A model generated the notes under the pieces. The model saw only the letters and a list, made by a program, of their open reading frames with translations. It did not search any database and was not told the origin of the DNA. DNA of 64,000 nt from Endomychus coccineus (Eukaryota > Arthropoda > Insecta > Coleoptera > Endomychidae): contig OY294068.1 in NCBI GenBank assembly GCA_958510875.1, positions 33,770,297 to 33,834,296 on the forward strand, read 5' to 3'. Position 1 is the stretch's first letter. The number at the start of each line of letters is the position of its first letter. This document shows, piece by piece, positions 1 through 11,521 of this stretch. The position numbers and the translations under genes are program-made.

Positions 1-452
1 CTATCTTTATAATTTCATCTAACAACTTTATTTCCTTTTCCTCGTAATCTATAATAATTCCATGCTTTTCTAATTCATCAGTTCCCATAACAATATCCAA
101 TTTCATATTCGGCACTACAAATAATTGCATCTCTAGACTTGACTTCCCTATTATAATATGCTCAGTAATCATTTTTGATACTTCAGTAATTTTCTTTCCA
201 CTAATATTTACTAATTCTACTTTTGGTATTTTCAATTGATTTGTTAATTTTATTTCAGACAATAGTTCTTCCCTTATTAAAGATAGTTCTGATCCTGTAT
301 CACACATAATTTCTACTTCTTTCCCTTTTAAAAAACCTTTTAATTTAATTAAACCTATACTTTCATTTTCTTCCCTTTGCTGTTCGTAGTCAATGTATTC
401 CCTCTGATGTTCATATAATACATTAACGTGGTATTCGTGCTTTCTTAAAAAT
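1..452 (-). CDS. pol: Ty3/Gypsy pol polyprotein, N-terminal part with aspartic protease (continues past the left edge)
   Basis: Reading the minus strand from about 452 to 1 gives an uninterrupted frame. It contains a retroviral-type aspartic protease: the active-site run MCDTGSELSLI is encoded near 310-275, and a downstream MGTDELEKHGIIIDY segment (near 95-50) matches the second half of Gypsy-type proteases, with the usual G-D/N-W-L-like motif as GTDELEKHG. Aspartic proteases of this family work as homodimers and cut Gag and Gag-Pol inside the particle. The frame is in -1 relation to gag, and the two meet at a run of five T beside the gag stop, so programmed -1 frameshifting is likely; no textbook slippery heptamer is in phase. 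RT, RNase H and integrase would lie left of the window. No stop is seen, so this copy may be young. Confidence 0.85.
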
Positions 453-1812
453 CCTGATTTTGTTGATTATTTTGACTTGAAGAGTCTTCCCTTTCCATAT
501 TACTTTCTATCCTACTACAGTTTACTTCCCTTTGATTGTTTTCATTTCTACTATTATTTCTATTATTATTATTATTTTGACTTCTATTATCCCTATATCT
601 ATTTCTATTTTGATTAGCATTATTTCCATTATATCTATTTTCCCTATTATAATAATTTTGGTTTCTATTATCCCTATTTCTAAAATTGTTTTGATAATTA
701 TTATTTTGGAATCTATTATTATAATTTTGATTTCCCCTGTAATTGTTCCTGTTATCATTATATCTATTTTGTTGCCTAGTTCCAATGTTATTCTTATTAT
801 CAATTCTATTTAAGTATGATAGTAGTTGATTCATGTTTTTAATATTTGCAATGGCTATTGCCTCAGATATTTGACTTCGATACTGTCTTGAAATGTATAA
901 AACTATCTCTTCCTCTCTCATTTTAGGTTCTAAATATTGTGCTTCATTATATAGGCTAAGTGCATAAGCACTCATGCTTTTTCTAGTCCCTTCTATATAC
1001 TTCCTAAAATATAACCTTTCTCGACATTTCGACTGTTCATTTTCACCCCAAAAATTATTTAAAAACTCATCTATAAACTCATCTAAACTATTTAATTCCC
1101 TTTCTTTGCAATTGAACCACAACAAAGGTTCATCAACCAATCGTTCTCTTATTAATTTTTTCATTCTCTCTATATTCCTTTCATACTGTATTTCATTTTT
1201 CAAATCTTTAACAAAAATGCATGGATGTAATAATTTTATGTTTCCATTAAATTTTATTGTATTCTCATGACCTACATTTCTGTATTCTATATTCATTCTC
1301 TCTTCGGATCTATTCTCAATTCTTTTTATTCTTTCATCTTGTTCATTTATCATTTTTTTCTGATTTTCTTTCATACTTTGTACATTCACATTCACATTCT
1401 CTTCAATATTCCTCCCCATATCATTCATTCTATTTTCCATAATATCTATTTCTTTCTCTACATTATTAAACTTTCTATTTACAAAACTATTATATTCTTC
1501 TAATTTATTATCTATACTTTCTTCAACATGTTGTCTTATTTCCTTTTTCTCAGTTTCAACTATTCTCATAATTTCCTCAGTTCTTTTATCAAATTTATCA
1601 TTCACTCTCTTAAGTTCATCTCTTATTTCACTCATACCTTGTTCAATTTTAGCATTTGTTTCCTTCGTTTCATTAGCTTTTAAATTTAAACTTTCAAGCA
1701 ATCTCATTATTTGTGATTGACTATCTATTATTGGTGGTCTTTCTGCACTAATCATTTCACCCTCTTGATCAAATCCTATCAATTCTGGAGTCCTCTGTCT
1801 ATCTCCTTCCAT
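445..1812 (-). CDS. gag: Ty3/Gypsy gag-like structural protein, intact
   Basis: An intact 455-residue protein, the only long undamaged ORF in the window. Residues about 35-175 are rich in heptad-like E/K/I/M and should form a long coiled coil. Residues about 180-335 resemble the retrotransposon gag (capsid) domain, with a LLWFNCKERELNSLDEFIDE stretch near 232 followed by a helix-rich segment. Residues about 340-455 are dominated by N, R and Y with no CCHC zinc knuckle, so RNA binding probably relies on the basic Asn/Arg tail. Gag should assemble the cytoplasmic particle that packages element RNA. The ATG at 1812 lies shortly after the primer site and is the first long-frame start. The pol frame begins at its 3' end in the -1 frame. 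The low-complexity tail creates long spurious ORFs on the other strand. Confidence 0.85.
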   Translation of the reverse strand: MEGDRQRTPELIGFDQEGEMISAERPPIIDSQSQIMRLLESLNLKANETKETNAKIEQGMSEIRDELKRVNDKFDKRTEEIMRIVETEKKEIRQHVEESIDNKLEEYNSFVNRKFNNVEKEIDIMENRMNDMGRNIEENVNVNVQSMKENQKKMINEQDERIKRIENRSEERMNIEYRNVGHENTIKFNGNIKLLHPCIFVKDLKNEIQYERNIERMKKLIRERLVDEPLLWFNCKERELNSLDEFIDEFLNNFWGENEQSKCRERLYFRKYIEGTRKSMSAYALSLYNEAQYLEPKMREEEIVLYISRQYRSQISEAIAIANIKNMNQLLSYLNRIDNKNNIGTRQQNRYNDNRNNYRGNQNYNNRFQNNNYQNNFRNRDNRNQNYYNRENRYNGNNANQNRNRYRDNRSQNNNNNRNNSRNENNQREVNCSRIESNMEREDSSSQNNQQNQDF

Positions 1813-1884
1813 TTTTACTTTCTTATTAATTAATCTAGTTCTTTAAATTATTTTGATACGCGGTTCTATTTCTTTTTTCAAATG

Positions 1885-2020
1885 GCCTCACGTTTGAGCG
1901 ACAAATTATTACTAAAAGTCTTTTGAGTTTATTTTGCCCCACGTTGGGCGCCAATTATTACTAAAACTCTTATGAGTTTATTTTGCCCCACGTTGTGGTG
2001 ACAATTATTACTAAAAAACT
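1885..2020 (-). repeat. Tandem array of three primer-site-like units
   Basis: Three consecutive units of about 50 bp (1885-1935, 1936-1984, 1985-2020) each carry a version of the primer site followed by a shared TTATTACTAAAA stretch (plus-strand view). The middle unit has the perfect tRNA-Lys site. The outer two have changes in the TGGCGCC part (GTCACC and GTCGCT) but keep the ACGTGGGGC/ACGTGAGGC half. This looks like tandem duplication of the LTR/leader junction. Confidence 0.75.
1936..1953 (-). other. Primer binding site complementary to tRNA-Lys
   Basis: The minus strand reads TGGCGCCCAACGTGGGGC, the classical 18-nt primer binding site complementary to the 3' end of the tRNA-Lys(1,2) type used by several retroviruses and Gypsy-like elements. 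It lies between the LTR and gag, as expected for minus-strand DNA priming. Confidence 0.88.
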
Positions 2021-3570
2021 TCTTTTTTAGTTTCTTTTAATTTATTGATTATGAATTATTATTAATGCTTCCGGCTAGCTTTTTATTTTGTTTATTTTGA
2101 ATAATAATGAACTTTCTCTTTTTTATATTATTTTATTTTATGGAATTAAACACAATATTCTTTGAATGTTAAAAAGTTTCTATATTTAAATCTCTATGAC
2201 TCTATTTATCTCGGGTTTCTAATTTACAATTTTATTTTATGTTCTAAGCATAGAACTAGCTTTAACCTCAAAACTATTCAATATTAATAGTTGTTTACAA
2301 AATTACAAACGACAATCTTTCTTTCAGATTTACAAATAACACTACAATGGAAATATAATAAACAAACTTACTTTTAGTTTATATCCAAAAGTGTGTTTAA
2401 CTATGTTGGCAATTTTCGATTTAATTCTTTTATAATTTCGTTGATGATTCACTTTTACACAATACTATGCTTTTTCACAATAATCACAGGTAACTAATTT
2501 GGATTACTTCTTCTTGAGACTCAGGAACTGTTGATAATACTTTGTTTTATCCTTTTAGATAAAACATGAAACTTTTCGATGCTTTATTTAAATTATTGAT
2601 GAATGGCAATCGTTGGAAATTTCTTCTTAATTGGAGGTTATTACAGCCTTTTTACTGGATTCAGATACTTGGATAATCGTTGACTTTATATAAAACTTAT
2701 TAACTTTGGTTTCTTTGAACCTATCGAAGTTTGGAACACTTTCGTTCACTGGTTTTTTATAGGTTATGAAATTTTGGTGAGTTGCAGGAGTACTTTCAGT
2801 CTACAGATGTAATGGCAAACTCAACTTCTTTACTTTCAGATTCGTTTTTATAGGCCTCCAAAACCGACGCTACTTTATGTCATAAACAACCTATGAGATG
2901 ATTGCTTTTCAAATCAAGCATGCCAAGCTAATTGTTGTGAAACTGACACAAGTCTTCATTGTTACCAGATTGACATTGGAAATTCCTATTGACCAATCAG
3001 AATTTAGTATACTTTACTTTTTGAATTATTTGAGATTTTCAACTTATTTTAATTGTTAGTGATTCCTTCTTTTTAAATTAATATTGCCTACATTTTTCCC
3101 CACACTTTGGTATAATATAACCTATGATTGGGTTATTATTAATATGATTATTCCCATATTTATGGTTTTCTTGACAGTTACTTATTCTTAAATCTAATAC
3201 ATATCATATTATATCAATAACATTCTTTTAACATTACATAACTCAAATTTACTAATCCTAACTTACATCTATAACATTATTCAATGTTTTGTACTATCTC
3301 ATGATAGTTTTGTAATCACTTTACTTATGATTTATGATTTCGTTACACTGAACGTTTCTTCACTTTCACTGAAGTTCTTGTTTATCACTTCTTATTCTAT
3401 TACATCGTTGTTTATTATGTTTTACATTGTTAATATTAATATCCTAACTATTATTTAGCTTTTATTATTGTTTTTAATTCCATAAAATATTTTTTATTTG
3501 ATCTTTTCTGATTTTCAAAGTTCGGTAAGTTATTATTTTTAAATTTTTATTGTCTATGAAATGAAATCAT

Positions 3571-3574
<4 letters not shown>
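1954..3574 (-). mobile_element. 5' LTR of the Gypsy-type element (family 1)
   Basis: This region aligns along its length with the solo LTR at 49988-51586 on the other strand. The outer edge is clear: minus-strand TGTTATG begins at 3574, as in the solo copy. The inner edge is less clear, because the tandem primer-site units blur it. The inner end retains the AAACTC-ATAA-GAGTTT inverted repeat seen in the solo copy. The outer edge abuts an AT microsatellite, so no target duplication can be read. The matching 3' LTR would be left of the window. Confidence 0.85.
2845..2852 (-). promoter_or_regulatory. LTR TATA box
   Basis: TATAAAAA on the minus strand sits mid-LTR. It aligns with TATAAAAG at 50713 of the solo LTR, both preceded by a GGCC-rich stretch, so it is the likely core promoter (U3/R boundary) of the element. 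Confidence 0.6.

Positions 3575-3624
<50 letters not shown>
3575..3624. repeat. (AT)n microsatellite
   Basis: About 25 uninterrupted AT units directly beside the outer LTR end; probably the insertion target of the retrotransposon. Confidence 0.95.
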
Positions 3625-3626
<2 letters not shown>

Positions 3627-3784
3627 TTTGTCTAGATTAATTAATACAATAATATAATAATTTAGAAAACAATTCAATCCGTAATTTTAAAATTAACCTC
3701 ACTAGAACCTAGATATGAAGTGAAAACTAATTCAACTCAGCCCAGATGTACCAGGGTAAAGAGTTGAACAAAACTATCATTATT
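3625..3784 (+). repeat. Direct repeat, copy 1
   Basis: About 160 bp beginning CATTTGTCTAGATTAATTAA, nearly identical to 4055-4214 (a few substitutions). Both copies follow directly after an AT microsatellite and both end in AAAACTATCAT. No coding content seen. Confidence 0.92.
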
Positions 3785-4224
<440 letters not shown>

Positions 4225-6960
4225 AGGAATTGTAAATTTTATGTATTCAGCAATATGACTTGATTCTAAATGAACTTAGCGAAAATTCTACGTTAAACAC
4301 CACCACGGAAGCTTAATTAGAAAACTTAGAAAGTTTTCTAAAACATGATTTAAGTCATTCATGAAATAGTCAAAGCAAGATTCAACTCAAGAAGTTAGAA
4401 TATAACTGACTTTGATGTGTTGAGTTTTTTTTTTAAATCTTAGATAACCACTCCTCCTTGACCAGTAACTTTGGGGGTAATAACTTTTGTCCAATAATAG
4501 AGAGACTTGCCCTAGTCTAGTGAGCGGGATACAAAAAACTATTCAATTTTTCTTAACAGGGACCTTAATTTAATGACCTTACTTAGACTTGCTCCAATTT
4601 AGGTATGAATTACAATTATGTCAAGTTACATGTTTAATAAGAAACGAATGCGTCCTGCACGTCTTATGTTATGGTTACGTGAATAGATTGTAGCTTCAAG
4701 GGAAAAGACAGGGTGAAAGACCTTTGTTTAAATCATAGCAAGTGATCAATCTGCCGTCACAAATTAGATCATAAACATATGTCTTAACTACCAATATACT
4801 GTAAAGCACTTGTCTCTTTGAGATCATTTCTGTTAACTCCGTAATTTATGATTTCCTATTGAAAATGTGAAGAACCACCTGGACTTTGTCTATATTTTAC
4901 AAATCATAATGACCCTTTCTTGACAGGGATCCAGAAACTTTATTATCTTATGATGGGACGGTTATACTAAGAAATGAACTCATGTACTTTACTTATCCGT
5001 AATAAAAGGTAGCAAAGAATAACCTATTTATATTTACGTTCATACGTGTTCTTGGAACCAGCTTGAATTTTAGCAACTTGTTCGATATCTAAATAAATTT
5101 TAATTGATAATTAATAAGACAGCTTTGCTACATGTTCAACAATTATCACATTGGAAATGATCTAAATCTTCAACATCTGCGTAGTGTTTTAGATAATTCT
5201 AATAATGGTTCTATATTGCAACATCTATGTGGATATACGATGTTATCTGAGTAATACAATGGAAACTTCTAGCGTAACAGGTTGTTGAACATGCACTAAG
5301 ATTCGTATCTAGGACAAAATCCAATTTCCAGCTTCAATAATGTACTGACTTTGCATTCCGAGTGATATACAACTCCTGAAAGCAGTATCCATTATGACGA
5401 AATTGCAATTAACAAAATCCAAGCTAAGACAAGACATTTCCGATCACAGATGACATGTGAGTCAGAACGTGACTTTTATCAAATTTTCGGAAGATAAATC
5501 AGTATACACTGGCTCAAATAACTATAATATGTGTGCAATAGTCACCTCTATGGATTTGGCGTTCACACGATGTAAATTCATTTGAAAATGAACTGTGATC
5601 AATTGATCATGTGACTTCCCTCACTTTGACAAGCAAAATAAGTTTTGGACACTTCTGCTTTCCAAATGTACTATGATTGTAGGAACCGAAAATATATTGA
5701 AAATGATTTAGGAACCGCTGATGAAATGGAAATAATATCCGATTGATTTCAAAGGAGGTTGCTTCCTTCTTTACTTCAACGACTCTCAACTTCAGAGTTG
5801 ATTTGGTTTCACATGATTTTCCTAAATGACAGTTGATGCATCTCCAAAAGAGTTTCACTTTTATCGCTGTTAAATTTGTACTTTTTGTGGGTCAAAATGT
5901 TCATCAGTTATCGAAGAACTATTATTTACGTATCTCAGACATACTTCAAGGAAAGAAAGACTCCGAGTCTTATTTCAATTTTGTCTGGAATTTACTAAGA
6001 AAAAGTTCGTTATTAACTGTGAAAGTTGGTTTCAAATAATATTTGCTTGTAAAAATTATCAATAAAGACAAACACATTTTGTTCCATGCAAAGTGATGTT
6101 ACCATCAAATATTCTGTAGTTTTTATTTGATTATATCATTGTCTAGAAACTAGTTTTTCATAATGTTTGAAGTTTCATCTATTCATAAATATGGGAACAA
6201 TGAAACAGCCTCAATTCAAATTAAGTTATCTCCCTCGTCAAGAATTATGTTTTTCAATTTCTCAATTAGTTCAAAGGAGTTTTTTTGATCTATAGTGGAG
6301 AAGGATATTTCTGATTTTATGATATGTGAAATATTCCACAAATATGAACTCAGTATATGGATTCTATGGGTGGAGTGTGTTTTGCTTTAATAATTTCAAG
6401 TACTTCCAAAGTTGAATTTGAAGATAATGTTCATTTTGAAAAAAGCCGATTAATATAAAAACCTTTCCCTTCCTTAAATGAATTCATTTGAGGAAACTAA
6501 TATATTCAAAATGAAACTAAATTATGTGTGGAACGTTCGTAAGGTACATGAATAATTAGAAAAGGATCTGAATGAATGTACGTTTAATAATTCACCTTAC
6601 ACTGTTATGTTTGAATTCCTTCCGCATTATATGAAGAAAGAAGGAATATTGCTATCCAAACTCAGAACATATGAAGTAGACAGCTTCACTAGCACTTGAA
6701 ACTTGAGTAATTACCAAGGAAGCGTATTTAAGGTTGAAATTGTCTGGAAATATGAACGGTGCATTCATGCGGCAGAAATTAATAAACGATTTTTCATTGA
6801 GGAACCTGATTAAATTTTCTGAAAATATGCATCGATTATATCCTAAACATTCTTCAACTCGGCTAACTTTAATTGCATACTGGAATCGGTGAAAATCTAA
6901 GTGAGTTCCTGGGAGAATTTTCACGTCATTTAATTGTTCAGTTATAATGCAAGGGACCTA
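4225..6960. other. No recognisable feature
   Basis: AT-rich sequence with only short ORFs (up to about 90 codons, e.g. 6652-6924 minus). They have no recognisable domain and are of a length expected by chance at this base composition. I see no repeat or RNA gene here. Confidence 0.6.
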
Positions 6961-6961
6961 G

Positions 6962-7240
6962 ATCCCGGGTCACTCAGGTTGGAGAGGGAATAAGAGGGCG
7001 GACAAACTGACCAGAGAAGGACGGCCATCAAGACTTCCTTGCTGGTTTCCCCTACAACGGGGGCTTGCAGTTCTGGCAAATTCATCTGAGAGGTAAACAA
7101 GCCTCAGCATGGAGGAACATTGACGGCTGCTGAGCTGCTGATGCGCTGATTGGCAATGGGGTAGGCCAAAAGGCAAGCGGCCACACTCTCGCTGAATAGG
7201 CAAAGTATCAGGGTAATCTCCGAGATCTTTACATTTGGCG
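6962..7240 (+). pseudogene. LINE RNase H fragment and downstream region
   Basis: The plus strand encodes IPGHSGWRGNKRADKLTREG from about 6962. This is the C-terminal signature of the RNase H domain of I/R1/LOA-type non-LTR retrotransposons (conserved H, GN and AD; the last catalytic Asp is in RAD). The frame runs on for about 25 residues, then stops at about 7096. Matching sequence (WRNIDGC...ALIGNGVGQKASGHTLAE) continues in frame with internal stops. The domain would have removed RNA from the RNA/DNA hybrid. No RT lies next to it, so it is an isolated, decayed fragment with a higher GC content than its surroundings. Confidence 0.7.
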
Positions 7241-8185
7241 GAAAACTGATGAAATTTGAACATACAGTAGGGAAAAATGTTACTCCCTTCTATATGAGAT
7301 GCAAGATAAACAAAGTGGAGTCGTCAATCTACTAGAGAATTTATTCACAATGCATGTAAGGCTAGATTATGTGATTTGGACATCAATAAAATCAGGAAAT
7401 AATTGAATAATGCTCTTCATTGTATTATAATGCGCGGCAAATTTACCGAGATCAAACTAAGAAACATGTCAGTTTGTAGTGCATATAAATTCAGCAACAT
7501 GGATTCTAAATTCAATTATAGTAAGTCTTCACTGCAAACACTGATTCAGTGGAAAAAGGTTTTAGCACAAATATGGAAGGTGCAGTGTTAGAATTCAGTT
7601 ATGGCAACCCCTCATTTGAGGGGAAATTAAAAATCCTTGGAATATACTACAAGAATAATTCCAGAGATATTCCTTTAATTTCTGGCCGAGTCTCATTCAT
7701 TCTTGTCATATCCTGTTCAAAAGCTAGGATTCATCCTGAATTCCAGATAAACATTATATCTGCACTCGCTAAGAAAAATGTAATTGGTGGAAAATTATTC
7801 TGCTTTATATTATAATACAAGAATTTTAAATTCATCAAATAAAAACAGATAATAATGACTCTACACTCATCACATGTACAAGGTTTCATTGATTTGAATT
7901 CGATCTTCTTGGCAGTGGAAGATACAACCTCAGATTTCTCATGTTTCTACTCAGAGGAACCTCACCTTCCTAAAGACCCCTTCATACCACTACTGAATGC
8001 TTGCCTTGAATCTTTGTTTCACGCGATTTTTTTTGTACATCCACACTAAAAAGTCCCACGGCCTAATATTAAATAATGAATACATGACTACAGAACTTTT
8101 CAATGTGTAAATCGACTTTCATCGTTGCCTGTTTCCTCAGTTGACGAAAACGCTTTATATTGATAGGTAGTATGCGCTGAAACTC
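7241..8185. other. No recognisable feature
   Basis: Only short overlapping ORFs (7403-7591, 7549-7815, 7855-8049) without recognisable domains. No repeats seen. Confidence 0.5.
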
Positions 8186-8189
8186 TCAG

Positions 8190-8905
8190 ATTCTATCTAA
8201 AAGAGAGCTATTCGTATCATTGATGATCTCACATTTACGGATTTATTTTGGTCTCTAGAAGATCATAGAGAGGTGGGCTATCTCATCCTTTTCTATTGAT
8301 ATTTCCAAAGTCGGTGTTCATCAGAAATTTCATCTGCTATCCACCATGACGTTTCAGGTAGGCAGACTAGACAAGATTAAGCTGGTCACATATTCTTCGT
8401 CAGGCTCGAGGCCTGTCCAACTTCTTTTTACCAGAGATCATTTTTCCCTCTAATCGTAAAATTTTTAGAGGTATTTCGTGATGCTTATAACCTACCTCCC
8501 CTCTCACTAGAAATTTCGTGTGTTCTTACACCATGAGGCGTTTCAGGTAGGTAGACTAGACAAGATAAAGCTTGTCACATGTTCATTGTCAAGCTATACA
8601 CCTATCCTACTTCTTTTTACCAGAGATCATTCTTCCCTTTAATCCTGAAATCCCTGAACCTCTTTTTGGAGATCTTTCCTGATGCCTATAACCTACCTCC
8701 CCTCTCACTAGAAATTTCGCCTGTTTTTACACCATGAGGCGTTCCAAATAGGCAGACTAGACAAGATCAAGCTCGTCACATGTTCATTGTCAAGCTCGAG
8801 ACCTATCCAACTTCTTTTTACAAGAGATCATTTCTCTAATAGTTGCCTATTGAGGTCTTTCCTGATGCCTATAACTTACCTTCCCACCCATTATTTCACC
8901 ACTAG
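8190..8905 (+). mobile_element. CR1/Jockey-type LINE ORF2 tail with threefold tandem duplication
   Basis: The segment begins with a decayed version of the post-RT region common in CR1-type LINEs (AIRIIDD..L, then a LFY-like strip). A unit encoding FQVGRLDKIKLVT and then, after a frame change, YQRSFFPL...DAYNLPP follows. The unit occurs three times head to tail: 8343-8529, 8530-8730 and 8731-about 8890. The same C-terminal motif series (RTSxLWNxLPxxxFPxxYNL in intact relatives) is seen at 17600-17800 and 32240-32450. Frameshifts and stops throughout. Confidence 0.65.
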
Positions 8906-9635
8906 CTTACACAATGCTCTACGAACATCATAGGTTCCCCTGTCGCTTAGTCAAAATATAGAAATAAAAGGAGTGGGTCACCAATTCTTCCTCGCCTTTT
9001 CTACTGCAGTTGGAAAAAAATCTTGGAATAACCCTCTGTACGAATCATAGATCCTACATATATATAACAAAGATAAATTGGACAAATAATCCAGTTTTTG
9101 AATGTATGTGCTCTGCAGAAGCAGTCGAAAGTATGATTGTCATTCTGACTCGATTCGAAATTGTAGGTTTAATTTTACTTGATTGGATAATCTATAAAAT
9201 ACGTTACGAAAATGTCACAAATGCATAATCAAACTTTTCTCAGAAACGCTTCGGCTTAAAACATCGTTTTTTAATTTTCCATGTCACTGGATATTTTTCA
9301 AGAAAGGGCCATCATTTGAACTTCTCGTTCAACTTAGAAAACAGGTTATCTCTAACATGTTTTGATCCAATTGTCGGACAGGCGAATATCTTCACAGATA
9401 GGAAGGAGGGAAATTCTTCCTTTCAAATGTGAGAAATGAACATGATACACAGAATAAATTAATGTTACCTAGGGATGAAACCACTTTCCACTAAACATAC
9501 AACTGAATATAAAATCACAAATTGTAACATTTTTTCAAAACACGTGGCATCGTTACTTGCTGGTAGCAGCCGATGGACATCTGAAAACCCGAAGAAAACG
9601 AAAATTAATACTCCTCCCCTCTGGGAGTTGTAACA
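8906..9635. other. No recognisable feature
   Basis: One 72-codon ORF (9010-9228) with no known domain; otherwise unremarkable AT-rich sequence. Confidence 0.5.
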
Positions 9636-9639
9636 TTTG

Positions 9640-9900
9640 TTACGGAGGGCTCAGTACAGTACCTCGGAGTAAACTGGACCGGAAAATTCACCTGGAAATC
9701 CAGATAAAGAAGACCATTGCGTTCTTTTGGGCATAATGTAGAGCTTACTTAAACACATGGGGTCTATGGCCGCGGATGCTATACTGGATCTATACGGCCA
9801 TGATCAGCCCAATTGTGACTTACGCGGCCGTTGTGTGACGGCCGGCAACAGAAACCGGTTTGCCCCGTCTGGTGCTGGAGAAGGCCTAGGGACTCATTAG
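9640..9900 (+). pseudogene. LINE reverse transcriptase C-terminal fragment
   Basis: In broken frames this encodes VQYLGV, then an FFWA-like piece, NTWGL.P..LYWIYTAMISPIV.YAAVV and RPATETGL.RLVLEKA. It matches, block by block, the RT thumb region of the minus-strand LINE at 30877-31413 (VKYLGVIFD ... IYTAMIRPIISYVAVVW), so both belong to one RNase H-bearing family. Several stops and at least one frame change. GC-rich compared with its surroundings. Confidence 0.72.
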
Positions 9901-11515
9901 CGTCTGCTGATGCATTTTCAATTTCGAATGTTGGCGAAAATAAACCAGTGTACATGCACTGTAATAATAGATGTGTACAATGGCAAGAAAGAAAATCAAA
10001 TAATTATAACAAACTTCCAATAACCTACTAGCATGGTATTCCCAGAAACATATGAAAATCTAAAAACCTAACTTAGAGTTTCGAACCTACGCCGCTATAG
10101 GAAACAAAATACCTACCGGGGGCATACTGCCTATGCTAAAATCGCAGATGCGGGTTGAACATTGCATTTGGTATATCAACTAATAATTCGCTCGCCGCTT
10201 GGGGCGATATAGTGACTTCCACTGGGGCTCTTGATGTTCACTATAATTCCACATTAAAACAGTTGCTGCGAGTACTGCGAAATCGAGTTGCTCATTGTCT
10301 GGGCAAATCGGATTTTTACCTAAGAAATCCAAACCTGTGAAGATGGATAAAATTGGGGATAGATATATTCAGATATTATGTGATTGAACGACGCTGATAT
10401 ACTAGGGTGGCACAATATATTGTTGATACACGTTACCACCGAAATGACACGATTCAAACCGCGTCCAAACTAATTTGGATAAACGACATTATGTGAGGGA
10501 TAAAACTGAGGAAATGCTTAATTATTGAAAAGTTAAAAATCAATCAGAAGGTTGAATGAATTCCATCGATTTAATTCAAATACACAGCAACAGAGCGTTC
10601 ATTAATATTCACATAACATCCGGAAATCCTTTTCCTAATCAATTCTACGTGATGGAAATTTACAGATCAAAGTGTATACATGGAATAACATTCACTTTGA
10701 GGAAAATGATATAGAACATTTAAATGTCTTGTTCCAATGATTGTTCCTAATATTATGCAAATTAATTGAGATAATTGAATCTAAACAAGACTAATTTTGG
10801 AAAGTATTTTAATTACTTCAAAAACATGTTGTTCCTTCGAGACAATTCATTCAATCATCACAGTCCTTGAAGATCAACTATTACATTGAACAATAAACTG
10901 TAAACACTTTACTATGAGGGAATTATCTTAATTTTCAATTAGGATGAATTTACGTAAATTTGGGAACTATCAAGTATGTTACATATTCAGGAGTGTGATG
11001 TTATTATTATGTCTTTCTACGCCTTTATCAGTTTTTACTCATTTTAAATATGCATTAGGTCTTGAAACTTGGGGAATGACGTACTTTTTTTACATAAACA
11101 ACAACATCGCAGTAATCGCGCCAGAAAACCAAATCCGCTACTGCTCCCCATCGGTCGGTGAGTATCTTCAGGTTCCCAAATCGTGTGCCCTAAGAAGTCT
11201 TCTAGAAAATTAGACATTGAATATATTTTCATAAAAATTTTGATAGGCGCAGAACAAGTTTACGTTGTTATTTTTTCGATAAAATAATGACTCACGTAGT
11301 TTTTCTAAACATGCAACCACTCAAAAAATTGTATCAGGCCGGGTTTTCATTGCAGTTCATAATCGATTTTAAGGAAATGATGACTTTCCAGGGACATCCC
11401 AACAAAGTATTTGCCATATTCGAATTTCTTGGCATCCATACATTTGGGAGTTGTAATGGAAATGTAATGAGGAATTATCTTCAATGTGTCCTTGATTAGG
11501 TAAGTCCCTGACATC
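9901..11515. other. No recognisable feature
   Basis: Short ORFs only (10155-10340, 10944-11213 plus; 11044-11232 minus), none with a known domain. A GC-richer patch near 11110-11190 stands out slightly but has no assignable product. Confidence 0.5.
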
Positions 11516-11521
11516 ACTCTA

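Noticed and set aside
445..470. Textbook -1 slippery heptamer at the gag/pol junction
   Set aside because: The T5 run is at the right place, but the in-phase heptamer does not fit the X-XXY-YYZ rule.
522..1503. Several hydrophobic ORFs overlapping gag in other frames and on the plus strand
   Set aside because: They are shadows of the Asn-rich and Glu/Lys-rich gag sequence; Ile-rich runs follow from the AAT/ATT repeats.
11044..11232. Host exon on the minus strand (WEPEDTHRP frame)
   Set aside because: Short, no domain match and no flanking coding signal.
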